From: Batillaria attramentaria
Lineage: Eukaryota; Mollusca; Gastropoda; Batillariidae
DNA: 64,000 bases
Assembly: GCA_018292915.2 (NCBI GenBank)
Contig: JACVVK020000381.1
Location: forward strand, 92,001-156,000
Direction of reading: 5' to 3'
Shown: positions 11,744-25,300 of the stretch, in pieces
How the letters are laid out: each line of letters opens with the position of its first letter
Position numbering within the stretch: the stretch's first letter is position 1
Notes under the pieces: generated by a model
What the model saw: only the letters and a program-made list of their open reading frames with translations
The model's database searches: none
Told to the model about the DNA's origin: nothing
Translations under genes and position numbers: made by a program

Positions 11744-12317
11744 GGAACTTGACAAAGTGGCAGAATGTTGAAAGGTTTGTTACATGTCTGGTCTGGAACT
11801 GAATCAGCTTACTTCGTGTGTTCTCATTAACAGGGTACAGAAACCCTATGTAACGTCCCTACCGGCCACTGCAAAGTGAATTCACAACTAACAGTTTTCT
11901 AAACAACAGAACAATGACTGGAAACTTCACTGGCACAGCAGCCAAAGAAAGGAAAAGATCTGTGGCCAAATGTACAATACTACATGTACACAGTATTCCG
12001 TGTCCGTGAACACACAGGATGCACAGTTAACAATCAGACGTCTGTCTCAGTTTGAAGAGTGTACAAGTGGAACCAACTACACCGCTGAATGTCCCACTAA
12101 TTCCTACAACGTGCGCATGATAATTTTAACTGAATGTCCCACTAATTCCTACAACGTGCGCATGATAATTTTAACAGTAACAGTCTTGTCCAGGTTTGAG
12201 ACGCGGTCCTTACTGGTGATATCACAAGACTTGGTCCGGCCCTGTTTAGTATGTCAATATTTGTGTATGACCATTATGAATACGCTTCAGTTGTTAGCAA
12301 TCTCCTTCAAGCCGTTG

Positions 12318-12341
12318 TCATTTCTTTGATTTCTTTGTCAC
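12318..12341 (-). CDS. PPP1R21: PPP1R21 exon 19 (terminal)
   Basis: Eight codons VTKKSKK-stop after acceptor TCCAG. The lysine-rich ending parallels the vertebrate SKKNKSR terminus, and phase 0 matches exon 18. The 3' UTR runs towards lower coordinates; no AATAAA was located on this strand. Confidence 0.85.
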   Translation of the reverse strand: MTKKSKK

Positions 12342-13288
12342 CTGGAAAGACCAACATACATTTATGACAATACGTGCAAATACAAGTGGCCCCAATATTA
12401 ATGATGCCAAGACAACCAAACAGGCAAGTTAGGTCATTTTGAGCCATCTGAAATACAGACTGCACACGTCGATGGAAGCTCATTCAGAATTTAGGGAACA
12501 CAAAAACAAGAAAGATGTATGAATTCATTTAATCTGCAATCAGGTACGTATGCACACTCAAACATGAACACATACACACACTTATACCGCTACACACACA
12601 TGCATGCACACGAGGCCACACAAGTACCGTACGCACATTACACACACCAGCTGGTTGGTTCGTTGTGGGTTAAACGTGAGTTTTCATCATAAAAGATTTG
12701 GCAACAAGGAAAAAAGCCAGCACACATGTCAGGCTCCCAGCTAGCACGGGAGTCTAAAAACCAAATGTCCAGTGACCCGCGTTTACATTTGACCAACCCG
12801 GGGTTAAAAGCGACACAGGTTCAACCCTGCTACGGACCAGGGCTGAGTCCAACCTGAGTTGAGGTAAACTCGGGGTGAACCCGGGTTGTAGAGTAAACGG
12901 GGTGGGCGGTGGTCTAGTGGTTAAGAGACTTGTCACCAATGTGAGAGGTCAGGGGTTCAAGTCCCACTCGGGGCAAAGAATTTTTCCTTCTCGTATGCGA
13001 CACCGTTCATTCGGGCCGATCGTTGGGGGTTCTCTCTGGGTACTCCGGCTTCCTCCCCCTCTGCTTTGGAAATGTTCAGCCCACCAAATTTGAAAAAAAA
13101 AAATCTTAATTCTGAATTTTAAATAGCTGAGCTGACCCTTCGCACCACGTGATTATAATGTGTTTATGTCCAGCGTGTGAGAAAATGCGTGTGACTCATG
13201 TGAGCGTGCGTGTTGGGTTCAGTTCGCGGCACTGTGGGCCGATTCATGAAATTGGGTAAAGCGCCTATACAAAACTCATTATTATTAG

Positions 13289-13335
<47 letters not shown>

Positions 13336-15201
13336 CATCTCACCTTGCTAAGTACACTCTTGTTCTGAGCTTGCTGGGCTTTGAGGTCATCTATCTCGTC
13401 TTTCTGCTGCGCCAGTTTCTCGTTCATACCTGCCAGGTGCTCACTCATCATGCTGAGCTGACCCTCGTAACTCCGCGTCGTCGTCTGCAGCTCGTCCTGT
13501 GTTGACACACACCACGTACGTTAATAAACAAAACCCAAGTACAATTTTACCTTCCTCACCCCTATCCCCAACAGAGACAGAAAATCAGAGAAAGTTCAGC
13601 GATTCATCCAGACAAATTTTGTAAATCCTCTTTACCTACAACTAAAATTATCATTATCGTTCTTTTCTTAGTTGTTAACATTATTCTTTTCTCATCATTA
13701 GTCTAGTGATCACACGCTTTCCTTATTATTGGTGGTGCTAAGATCATACACTGAATATGACCACTTTAAGAATACAATTGCTACAATTCTCATCATCATT
13801 ATCATACAATGACCTTGAGTTGCGCCATTGTCTGACTCGCGCTCTTCAGTTCCTCCTCAGCCACCATCTTGGATCGCTCCGCCAGCCTCAGCTGTTTGTG
13901 AAGTGCCCGCACCTGATTCAAATGAAAGCAACAAATAACAAATGTATACTCTCACACAGAATAAACTTCAATGGGTGATGGTTGCAACTTTTGACTTCGG
14001 CCCCTAAGTCAACATGTGAATTCCAACTTGATCTGATGAGGCGTGCACCCGTCAGTGAGGGGACTCAAACCCTACAGTTACAACGGGTAGGACATGACCT
14101 GATGAGGCGTGCACCCGTCAGTGAGGGGACTCAAACCCTACAGTTACAACGGGTAGGACATGACCTGATGAGGCGTGCACCCGTCAGTGAGGGGACTCAA
14201 ACCCTACAGTTACAACGTGTAGGACATGACCTGATGAGGCGTGCACCCGACAGTGAGGGGACTCAAACCCTACAGTTACAACGTGTTGGACATGACCTGA
14301 TGAGGCGTGCACCCGACAGTGAGGGGACTCTAACCCTACAATTACAACGTGTGGACATGATCTGATGAGGCGTGCACCCGTCAGTGAGGGGACTCAAACC
14401 CTACAGTTACAACGTGTTGGACATGACCTGATGAGGCGTGCACCCGACAGTGAGGGGACTCTAACCCTACAATTACAACGTGTTGGACATGATCTGATGA
14501 GGCGTGCACCCGTCAGACAGGGGACTCAAACCCTACAATTACAACGTGTTGGACATGACCTAATGAGGCGTGCACCTGACAGTGAGGGGACTCTAACCCT
14601 ACGATTACAACGTGTTGGACATGATCTGATGAGGCGTGCACCCGTCAGACAGGGGACTCAAACCCTACAATTACAACGTGTAGGACATGACCTGATGAGG
14701 CGTGCACCCGTCAGCGCAGGGACTCAAACCCTACAGTTACAATATGTAGGACATGACCTGATGCGGCAATCACACCAACCTAATTCCCGCCCACCAGTGG
14801 ATACAGACCCAGGACCGTAAGGTCAAAATGCCAGTCAATTGGTCCTACTTTTATCTGGAAAAAGGGATCAAGCACAAATGTCGTGATATGCACTTGTATT
14901 GTTTTTTTCCCAGTAACAGTAGTGTAAAAAAAACATGAAACAGATTTTTAGCCCTACTGTACATACCTCGGCATGGAAGTTGACACCCTTGCTGTCAGCC
15001 GTTTGCAGTTGGAGCGTGAGGTCGTTGATGCGCTGAGTGAAGTGGTTCTTGATCAGCTGTTCCCTCGTCTCCGCGTCTCCAGCACCAGCGTTTTTCTGCA
15101 TCTCCAGATGACCCAGCTGTAACACACCAAAACAAACGACACGGAATGGCAACGACAGAATACTTTTGATGTTCTTAGGTAGCCAACCTTGTCCTCCCTC
15201 A

Positions 15202-15268
<67 letters not shown>

Positions 15269-15304
15269 CCACACGCACACACACACACACACACCACACA
15301 CACA

Positions 15305-15354
<50 letters not shown>

Positions 15355-17338
15355 AAGAATTATACTAAAATCTGTGCAATGTTTAGCATAAATTTAAATG
15401 CTTCAGATGAGGCAACACTTTTTGGGGAAGCATTTTTTTTAAAAATCAGATTAAAACCTGTGCAATTTGGTATGTTTTGGAATAACTGTATGTGCTTCAA
15501 AGGAGGAAACACACTTTTTGAGGGGAGGAAAAATTTTAGCCAAAGGTGGAAATCTGCCATAACTGTAGAAGATTTTAAGCCCTGCCCACATACTGTTGAT
15601 ATCAGAGACGGGGCAATGAGAAAAAGGCCAGCACATACTGGTGATATCAGAGACGGGGCAATGAGAAAAAGGCCAGCACATACTGGTGATATCAGAGACA
15701 GGGCAATGAGAAAAAAGCCTGAAAGTTCAACACTCTACCGCTCGACTGTCCCAGCTTCCCCAGTACATCAGCATGGATTTATTGCAAAAGTGTAAGTCAA
15801 AGAATGACACTATATGTAGGTATAACATCATGATAACTGACCATGCTGGTATCAGTGGGAACCCCAGAGCCCGATCCCATCGATTCAGTGCGTCGATATG
15901 AGGTGGGTACGGACAGAGTGTCGATGTTGTCCTCGATGGACCCTGCCACACTTGTCGCTGTGCTAACGATTCCACTGGAACTTCGCAGACTCTCGATCTC
16001 CTGCTCTAACTTCCTGACTTTCTGTAATTTGAAAAGGACAGAGTGGGTTAATACCTGCAGTTTGAGCCGCAGTAAAACATAATTCCCGTTTCTTATGTTA
16101 TTAGATTACATGTATCTAGGATGCCATAGTGTTCGTCTAATTGTTGCTTCCGCATTTCAGAAACCTTTCTGACCAGACAGCATCTTTCTTCTTCTTCTTC
16201 TTCTTTTTTTTTTTAATACTCTGTTCATGTTCATGTTCATGTTCACTACTGAAGTACAATGCAAACATGTACGAACAAGAATGGCAAAAGCACTTGTTCA
16301 ATCACGTATGTTTCTATCTGTAAATTCCACTGTTAATGCTTGTCCTAGAGGACAGACCAGACTATCAAACTACAAAACAAACCCATTTTGTTGACATGTT
16401 CATTGCATGTCCAAAAAAAAATTAAAATCAAATAAAAGCTCTCAAACCATGCACACTTATCTGGGTTGGGACCAGAATCTGACCATAACAGAATTCTCTA
16501 TCTATGCCTCTCCCCCTCACTTATTGTTCATGTCAGTCCCTGTGGAATGACCCTCACCTGTTGTTCATGTCAGTCCCTGTGGAATGACCCTCACCTATTG
16601 TTCATGTCAGTCCCTGTGGAATGACCCTCACCTGTTGTTCATGTCAGTCCTTGTGGAATGACCCTCACCTGTTGTTCATGTCAGTCCTTGTGGAATGACC
16701 CTCACCTGTTGTTCATGTCAGTCCTTGTGGAATGACCCTCACCTGTTGTTCATGTCAGTCCCTGTGGAATGACCCTCACCTATTGTTCATGTCAGTCCCT
16801 GTGGAATGACCCTCACCTGTTGTTCATGCCAGTCCCTGTGGAATGACCCTCACCTGTTGTTCATGCCAGTCCTTGTGGAATGACCCTCACCTGTTGTTCA
16901 TTTCAGTCCTTGTGGAATGACCCTCACCTGTTGTTCGTTCTCGTACTTGATGCGCAGCAGCTGCAGCTCGAGGACCCAGTGTTCCTTCTCCTGTTCCAGA
17001 CGTCCCACCTTCTCCTGGAACACCACGATCTGCTTCGCCAGCCCTTCCTTGCTCTCAGCTGAACTCAGCAGCGTCTTGCGATTCTGCACTGCCACCTTGT
17101 GGGGCACAGAGTCTGGCCTGGGCTGTGAGAAGGAAAGATAATTCATGTGTACAGGCTGTGAGAAGGAAAGATAATTCATGTGTACAGGCTGTGAGAAGGA
17201 AAGATAATTCATGTGTACAGGCTGAGGACGTTATTATTATTACTTCCATGAGAAAAACACATTCTGTGTTCCTTTGTTTTTGTTTTTGGGGGCTTTTTGT
17301 TGTTTTGTTTCAGGTGGGGTTTTTTGGGGTTTGTTTTT

Positions 17339-17389
<51 letters not shown>

Positions 17390-17484
17390 GGGGGGGGGGG
17401 GGGGGGGCTTTGTTTTGTTTTTTTACTGTTGTGTTGGAGTTATTTTGAAGTACTGTAGTTGTTTTGACGTTTTATGGCTTTCTC

Positions 17485-17542
<58 letters not shown>

Positions 17543-19686
17543 GTTTAGCTTATAGGTCTGAGTTTTTGTTTTTAAGTGTTTTTTTCTTTTTTGTTTTGCT
17601 TTTTTTTTGTTATCGGTTTTTTGTTTGGTTTTTTTTTTTTTTTTTTTTTTTTTTTGGGGGGGTGTGTGTGTGTGTGTGTGTGGGGGGGGGGGTGTGTGGG
17701 GGGGGGTGTTGTGTTGTTTGTATTAATTTGTTTTTGCTTGGCAAGGAAAGGGTTAGGGTTAGGGTTAGGGTTAGGGCTTTGTTTTATTCTTCTATACGCT
17801 AATCACCCTAAAGGCATTACAGACTGCAAGGGTCAAGGAGACAGATTTGTACAGTGATGATCAGGAAAATGTAATGGAATAAATACCATCCAGTTTTTTT
17901 AAACAGACCTAAATCTCTAGTCCAGAATAACGCCATCCAAACAGATTTCACTACAGAAGGTTGTATGCAAGTGGTCGCAAAAGCGTACAGGTAAGCAAAT
18001 GAATGGATTTTACACCTGGTAGTGCTGTGCCTGCAATATTCCACGTTACCTCTATGGCTTTTTCAGCATAAGGCAAATTAAGTCCGCAAGATCATGGTTA
18101 ACAGAATCCTAAATCTTACCGCTGCAAGAGATGACAGGAATGCCGCTGCTCGGTGTCGGAAAGCCGTCACAGCCGGATGAGAGCGAGGCCCGTCAAACAG
18201 AGGCTCTGTACCGATGCTGCTGCCACGCGTTCGATATCCAGCGCCCTCCGCAAAGAAGTCCAAGTTTCCAGACATGAAAGCTGACAACTGGCAAGTGAGA
18301 GAGAAAAAAGACTTAAATGAAAAATGTTCAGGCATTTCAGCACGTAAGCTGACAGAAAAAGAACACAAGTTTGTTTGCTACATGTTTGTAATTACACAAT
18401 GAAATAAAAGGGGTGCTGGGTGAAGGTGTAAGGGTGGAATGCTTTTTTTCCTTCTCTTTTCTAAATTTGTTCTCTATCACAAAAGTGAATTTTTGTTACT
18501 TCTGATCAATAATGAAACTTTTATTTCACATGCATCCTGACAGTAAGCGCAGTCTCAAACCACATGGACCTCCACAGCAGTATACCATTGTTCTCATCCT
18601 CATTCTCACGATTCATATTACCCCAGATTCGAAGCCCTCTGTGGATTTAAACAATGACCTGGGGGAAATATCACTTAACTCTTTCAACACTAAGGACAGC
18701 ATATCCGCTCCAAACCCTGCACGTTTGAGCCCAAGGAACCCCCATACGCTGTCCGGGGGTGCACAATCCAGTGATCAAGACACCGCACAAATCAAATACC
18801 CGGACGAGTATGTCGACCTTCATGTTCAGGCGTGTGGGGTAGAACCTGATACACAATTCTTGGTGTGAAAAGAGTTATAATATCTTTTGCAATTTGGCAC
18901 TGATCTCTCAAAATGCCAAGTGTCCAGGGAATGTCAAGGGAGAAAACTGCTAGTGTTGAATGAGTTAAGTTGGCAAAGGATTGAGGCAGAAATAACGAAA
19001 CAAAAACAAAAACAAAACACACACACCAAAATAAAGACCCTACCTTCCCAGTACTGGTGACTAGCGAAATGAGAGAGGAAACCACACACTCATCCGTTGT
19101 CTTCAGTTTCTGGGTAGCTGTTGGCAGCTGGTGCTCCAGGGACACTTTGGAGTTGTAGTGTTTGGAAACATCTGTAAAACAAAGGTCACAAAACCCAACA
19201 CATCAAAACACACTCACAATACACAGTGACAGACTCTGTGAATAAAATATCAGGTTACCACAACTACATATAAAACACAAACTATCTGAAGATGTTTCAG
19301 AATTCATGGGTTTAGTGAGATGTTCAGTGTGCGTGCGTGCGTGGTGCCTGTGTACTGTTATGTTTGTGAGTTGCTGGGGATTTTTTGCTGTTGTTTTTTT
19401 TTTCTTCTTGTTTTGCAACAAATCCCACCATTATTGTTAGTACACTACCACGATGAGCAACCTGCAACTTTAACATGCAAAGAGACTTTAAAAAAAAAAG
19501 GAACGCTTTGAAATGAAATTCATTTAAAAATGCCAGTTTTTTTTTCTTTTTTCTTTTCACTGAAACAAATGTCAAGATTCTGACAGTGACCTTTGACTGC
19601 CTCTGCCAGCTGTTCTAGTGTTGTGCTCAACAGTCTGAAGAACCGTGGATGACTGGCTTGAGGGTGGCCACCGTTTTGTTTACCTG

Positions 19687-19749
<63 letters not shown>

Positions 19750-22261
19750 TCAATGCAGATATTAACCACACAAAGTGAAGAATTCAATGGACCTATAACA
19801 GTTACGAGAAAGACTGCAATCAACTCTACAGGATTTCACTGTGACCACAACCAAAGGTACGTCAGCATGAATAATAATGATAAGAAATAACACCTCAACT
19901 TGCAAAAAGGGCAGAAAGGGGCAGTTCAGCTATTCAAGTTTCTGAATTTCAACGTCTTTTTTAATACTTATTTTTCCAGTGTGGTGGATAGAACCAGATG
20001 CTGAACGCAAACACAAGCTCTTACTTTGTGCAGCTAGAAGCGTGATGTACGTGTCGATTTTGTTGAAGATGGAGTTGAGTCGTGAGAGGGATTTCAGTAG
20101 ATCACGATTTTTGGCCGCCAGCGTGGAGGTACACGACGAAACCTGACTCTCCTCCTCCAAACTATGGACAAAAAGAAATATTTTGGATTTTTAAAATCTT
20201 CATTCATCAATTATAGGATGAAACAGTTAAGTGACATCATTTTAAGAAAAGAAAAGTGGTAACACTTCATCAAATTATTAATTTGGCAGCATCTGCAGTT
20301 TGTAATCATGTATCAGTACAATCACAGCACAATATGGGTTATAAAAACCAATACTTTCTCCTGTTTCCCCCACTCAGATAAAATATGTATGGGTGAAACA
20401 AAGCACCAGACTTTTTAAAACTCATGTTATGCTGTGACGCAATATGGAAATCGAAAAGCATGACAAAAATATCAAAAATTAAAAAAAGAAAGACGTTGAT
20501 GCCGCATACCTGATCATTTGATAGGGCAAGAGTTTGTTACAGTAACCCACAAGACGTGAAAACGCTTGAGAAAACGGTTGGAGCTCTGACGCAGTTTCCT
20601 GTAACAAAGACGAGAAAACTGGCAACGTATGTAACGACCGAGTGGTTCAAGCCTTCAGGGGAACACAGCCTGCTCTTTTGCACAGGATAATAATGTTTTA
20701 AGCGCGTGACATATCTGTACGTACAAGCACAATCAGGAGCAGTCCAAACGTACAAAGTGTCTGGTAAAAACTAAGCTATACAGGGAACTGCAATGCTGCA
20801 GCTACAGGATAAGACAATATGTCTGGGGACACCATCAACACCTGTGTTAACAGCACCTCTTTTCTGGGAAACCCTGGCAATGAAACACAGATTTAACTGT
20901 ACAAGGTGCTTGTTTTTTTGTTTTTTTTTAAAGTTTGTTTGTTTGTTTCTTTCTTTCTTGTATCCTGCAAACCCTACTGAACGTTGCTTTGACTACTGTA
21001 GTTGCTGCTTTTACATGCAAGTAAATTAAATTCACGACAAACTGTTGGTAGAAAAAATATCAGCAACTGACCAGCACAGTAAGGGAATCATCCTTCAGCT
21101 CCTCAGAGAATTTCTTGAGGGCCTGCTCCACGGGCCGCAGGTAGCCAAGGTTTTCGTGAAGATATTTACAGTACTTTGTGTTGGCGGGACTGATGGGTTC
21201 CGTAACACCATCTGCGGGGTAGATGCGTGAGCGCTGTTCACTGTAAGTGAAGAAGTTGGACAGACCCTGTACCAGCTCACCCACCAAGTTGGCCGCCTGA
21301 CCGATCAGCTCGCGCGCACGCAGCTGGTGTTTGCGGTCGTGGGTTGGGAGGTTGAGTCCATTCACCTCTCTGTTTTCTGTGAACATACACCATGAATACA
21401 AACATACCATTCTATAGTAATTTTTTCTACTGGAAAACATACACAACAGAAAGGACCATTATATCCCCTATTCCCCATGGCTACCAGATCTTCATTTTCT
21501 TTTTTTAATGCCCCCCAGGGGAAATTCATTTGGTGTGCTAAATAAAACTGAAATAAAAGATGGACTGTATTGTGTAACACATCAGGATTATGAATGCTGC
21601 AGGGGAGACAACAAAGTTTCTAAGGGAACATCTTAGATCTACAAAGCCCTTTGCTGCAGCAGGAACTACATTTTTTTTTTTTTTTTTTTAAAGACATGAA
21701 CATTTTGACATTAAGCAACATCATAAGACATGAATACCGAAAACTGGTAAGTAACCTCTGTGGTAGCCACACCTTTACATACTGGTCATGACATTCACAC
21801 TTGTACACAGTCAGCAAGCGAACGTAAACCAGCCCAAGTGTTTCAGAAATACAAGTCACAAGTAACTCACTAGTGTCAATGAAAGGTAGCTTATCGGCAA
21901 TTATTTTGGTGGCGTTTCCTAGCCGACCCTGTAGATCCTGACTAACGGCCAACAGTTTCTGTTCCCTGGAAAACAACACAAACGACTCTGAAAATAGGTC
22001 GATCTAAAAAACAACATGTACAACAATCACAAAGATATAAATATGGAGTCACAGAATTTGTCTTTTTCTTCTCCATTTTTGGAGGAGTTGCAGTGGGTGT
22101 GGGGTTGGGGGAGGTGTCAATCAGGTTTACAAACTTACGCCATTTCTGCCCGGACCCTGTACTCTTTGATGTCGTTTTCCTGTGACTGAAGTTTGACCTG
22201 AAAGACACAACCATTATGCATAAAAAAGTTAGACACCTCTCTCCCTCTCTTTCATACTCCC

Positions 22262-22323
<62 letters not shown>

Positions 22324-25300
22324 ACAAACTTACACACTGTATTACTTACATCAGACAAGTAACAAAGCTGAATATGTTCCTATGTTCCCATGCTTCTTCA
22401 AGAATGCTAAGGATTACAGTTTACACTATCAAAAGCAGACAAGTAACAAAGCTGAATATGTTCCTATGTTCCCATGCTTCTTCAAGAATGCTAAGGATTA
22501 CACTATCAAAAGCATTCTTACTTCGACCACTTCCTGTAACATTTCCCTCTGTGCCATACAACAGCAACCTCAAACGCTTTTCTACTTCAATGTGGCTCTT
22601 TTGATCTGTGCCTTACAACAGCCACATCAAAAGCATCCTTACTTCGACCATGGCTTTTTCTTGCTGTAGTCGTTCGATCTGCGCCTTGCTACTCTGGCGA
22701 AGCGTGGCCACCACGTCTTCATGCTGAGTGCGGTCCTGTTCTGACGTCTTCAGTCGCTCCTCGAGACTTGCGATCTTGCTCTCAAACGCTACTGTTATTT
22801 CATGTAACTGTGGCAGAAGAGGAAGAACATTGAAATCAACAGACAAAAGCTGCGGTAACCAGCACAACGGACATCAATGTCCGCCATACATGAATGGAGT
22901 TTGAGGGTACAGAAAATTTCTAAATCCTCTACACGCCCATTTGGCGTAGATTAATACACTATAGTATAAATGTTTTCATGAAATGTGTTCTTAATAATAA
23001 CTGCATAAATAATAGGTGCTTCATCCCAAATATTTGTGTGACAGTGTCAACTTTTTGGCTGATGTTGCGGTATTTAGACAGAAATATTTTTGCAGTTGTC
23101 AATGAAAAAGTGAAACGTAAGAAGATCCAGACTGAACATGATTTATTGATTTTTTATTTGTTGCAATTTTAAGGTAGAAGAAAATATAGTTTTAATTTTT
23201 TTTATTTATGTGAATATTATTTTAGTATGATAAACATCAAAGCGAGCCATATAAGCGTCTCTAAATATTTTGAAAATAATGACCTTGAAACGGACCAGAT
23301 TCCGATCCGAGTTTTTGATGGGCGTAGGGTGACTTTTGCTCATTACACTCTACTGCGCGCCAGTTTGCGCCGAGAATTCACGACAAGCAGACGCTCTGGT
23401 GCTGTACGTGGGACCTTGTAATGTAGCACACAGCTGCCAGACTTTAGTTCATAGTGTGTTTTGTCCACCAATGAATAAAAATAACTTCATTTAACTGAAG
23501 TTGCCTGTGTGTCTTCATTGGGCATCACCCTCCCCACCCTCACTTCCACTGCACTCCTGCACCCTGTCATATTTGGCTCAAAGCAGCGAGAGCTAAACCC
23601 ATCAAGCACACTCGTGTGAACCACACACATTCTCTTACACACTGGGCACATTACAATCAATAACAGCATGGGGGTAGGTGTGCTATCTGTTCTGTGTTAT
23701 AGCTTTTTTTCACGTCTCTTGGAAAAACAGAAAATCACAAGACTGTATGTAGGGTGCAGATACATGTGGCACTGTGTGACAGTATCGTCTCACCTGACTA
23801 TGGAGCTTGGCATTTTCCTCAATCTTACTCTGGGGGAGTTCCTCATTGTACACACTGTATGACAGTATCATCTCACCTGACCATGGAGCTTGGCATTTTC
23901 CTCAATCTTACTCTGGGGGAGTTCCTCATTGTACACACTGTATGACAGTATCGTCTCACCTGACCATGGAGCTTGGCATTTTCCTCAATCTTACTCTGGG
24001 GGAGTTCCTCATTGTACACACTGTATGACAGTATCGTCTCACCTGACCATGGAGCTTGGCATTTTCCTCAATCTTACTCTGGGGGAGTTCCTCATTGTAC
24101 ACACTGTGTGACAGTATCGTCTCACCTGACTATGGAGCTTGGCATTTTCCTCAATCTTACTCTGGAGTTCTTCATTGTACACACTTGTGCTGTGATGTAA
24201 CTTCTCCGGGCCCGGGGCATCGCCACCTTTGTGCTGAAAAGAAAGTAATATAATAAAAGTAAACAAAAGGGTAAGAAATCTAGAGATTAAAATGCCGACA
24301 TCCGCTATGGATCGTGGAGATGCCGACATCCGCTATGGATCGTGGAGATGCCGACATCCGCTATGGATCGTGGAGATGAAAACTGTTACAACTCTAGCAA
24401 CAGACGCTTCTTGTTCTTCTGCCGTCAATTTGACTGGTTGCATCAGATCTGCCGTCAATTTGACTGGTTGCATCAGATCTGCCGTCAATTTGACTGGTTG
24501 CATCAGATCTGCCGTCAATTTGACTGGTTGCATCAGATCTGCCGTCAATTTGACTGGTTGCATCAGATCTGCCGTCAATTTGACTGGTTGCATCAGATCT
24601 GCCGTCAATTTGACTGGTTGCATCAGATCTGCCGTCAATTTGACTGGTTGCATCAGATCTGCGGTCAAGTTACCATGACAAATACCACATCAGAACAGCT
24701 GTCCCAACGCTGCACCTGTAGCTCTGCGCCCTCTGGCAAGGTTTGATGTCGTAGAGCAACATAGGCAGGACAATGCTGAACGATGTGTTCTGGGGTCTGG
24801 GATCCAGTGCCACATGGACATTCGTCAGTGTGGGCAACAGCGACAAAAAGTTACACATGCAACCCTCTCGTCCACTGTGATGACCGTGAGAGCATTCAGC
24901 CCAAGAACACCAACAACAACAAACTGGACAATCACTTACTTTGTGTTTTTTCTTTTGAGCTTCCAGGGCATCGAGTTCATCCTGAAGTACCAAGACGCGT
25001 TTGGAGAGCTGCTGGTTGCGGAATGTTAGACTGTCGACTTCCTGCTGAGACTTGCGCACAGCCTGCTCCTTCTCTTTCAACTGGTCCTATGGCAAACACA
25101 CAACTCATGTAAAACCACATTACTCCGAAAAGTACATGTACAGTATACAGAATTTGCCATGCCGACAGAGAAGACTTGCTTCTCTTAGATGGCAAGGTAC
25201 AGGGTCCATGATCTGAAAGGAGGACAAGTTGTTGCATTTAGCAAGTGGAAAAGCCAAGAGTGTTCTCCTGCAAAGCAGACATGTAATGCTAGGGATGTCC

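Noticed and set aside
13982..14820. Open frames with DLMRRAPVSEGTQTLQLQRVGH repeats
   Set aside because: 66-bp minisatellite in an intron of PPP1R21 on the opposite strand; no supporting signals.
17125..17802. Glycine- and phenylalanine-rich open frames
   Set aside because: Homopolymer G/T tracts in a PPP1R21 intron.
24292..24746. Open frames on both strands with NLTGCIRSAV or DLMQPVKLTA repeats
   Set aside because: Perfect 30-bp array without a stop codon; reads open on both strands, so coding is not indicated.
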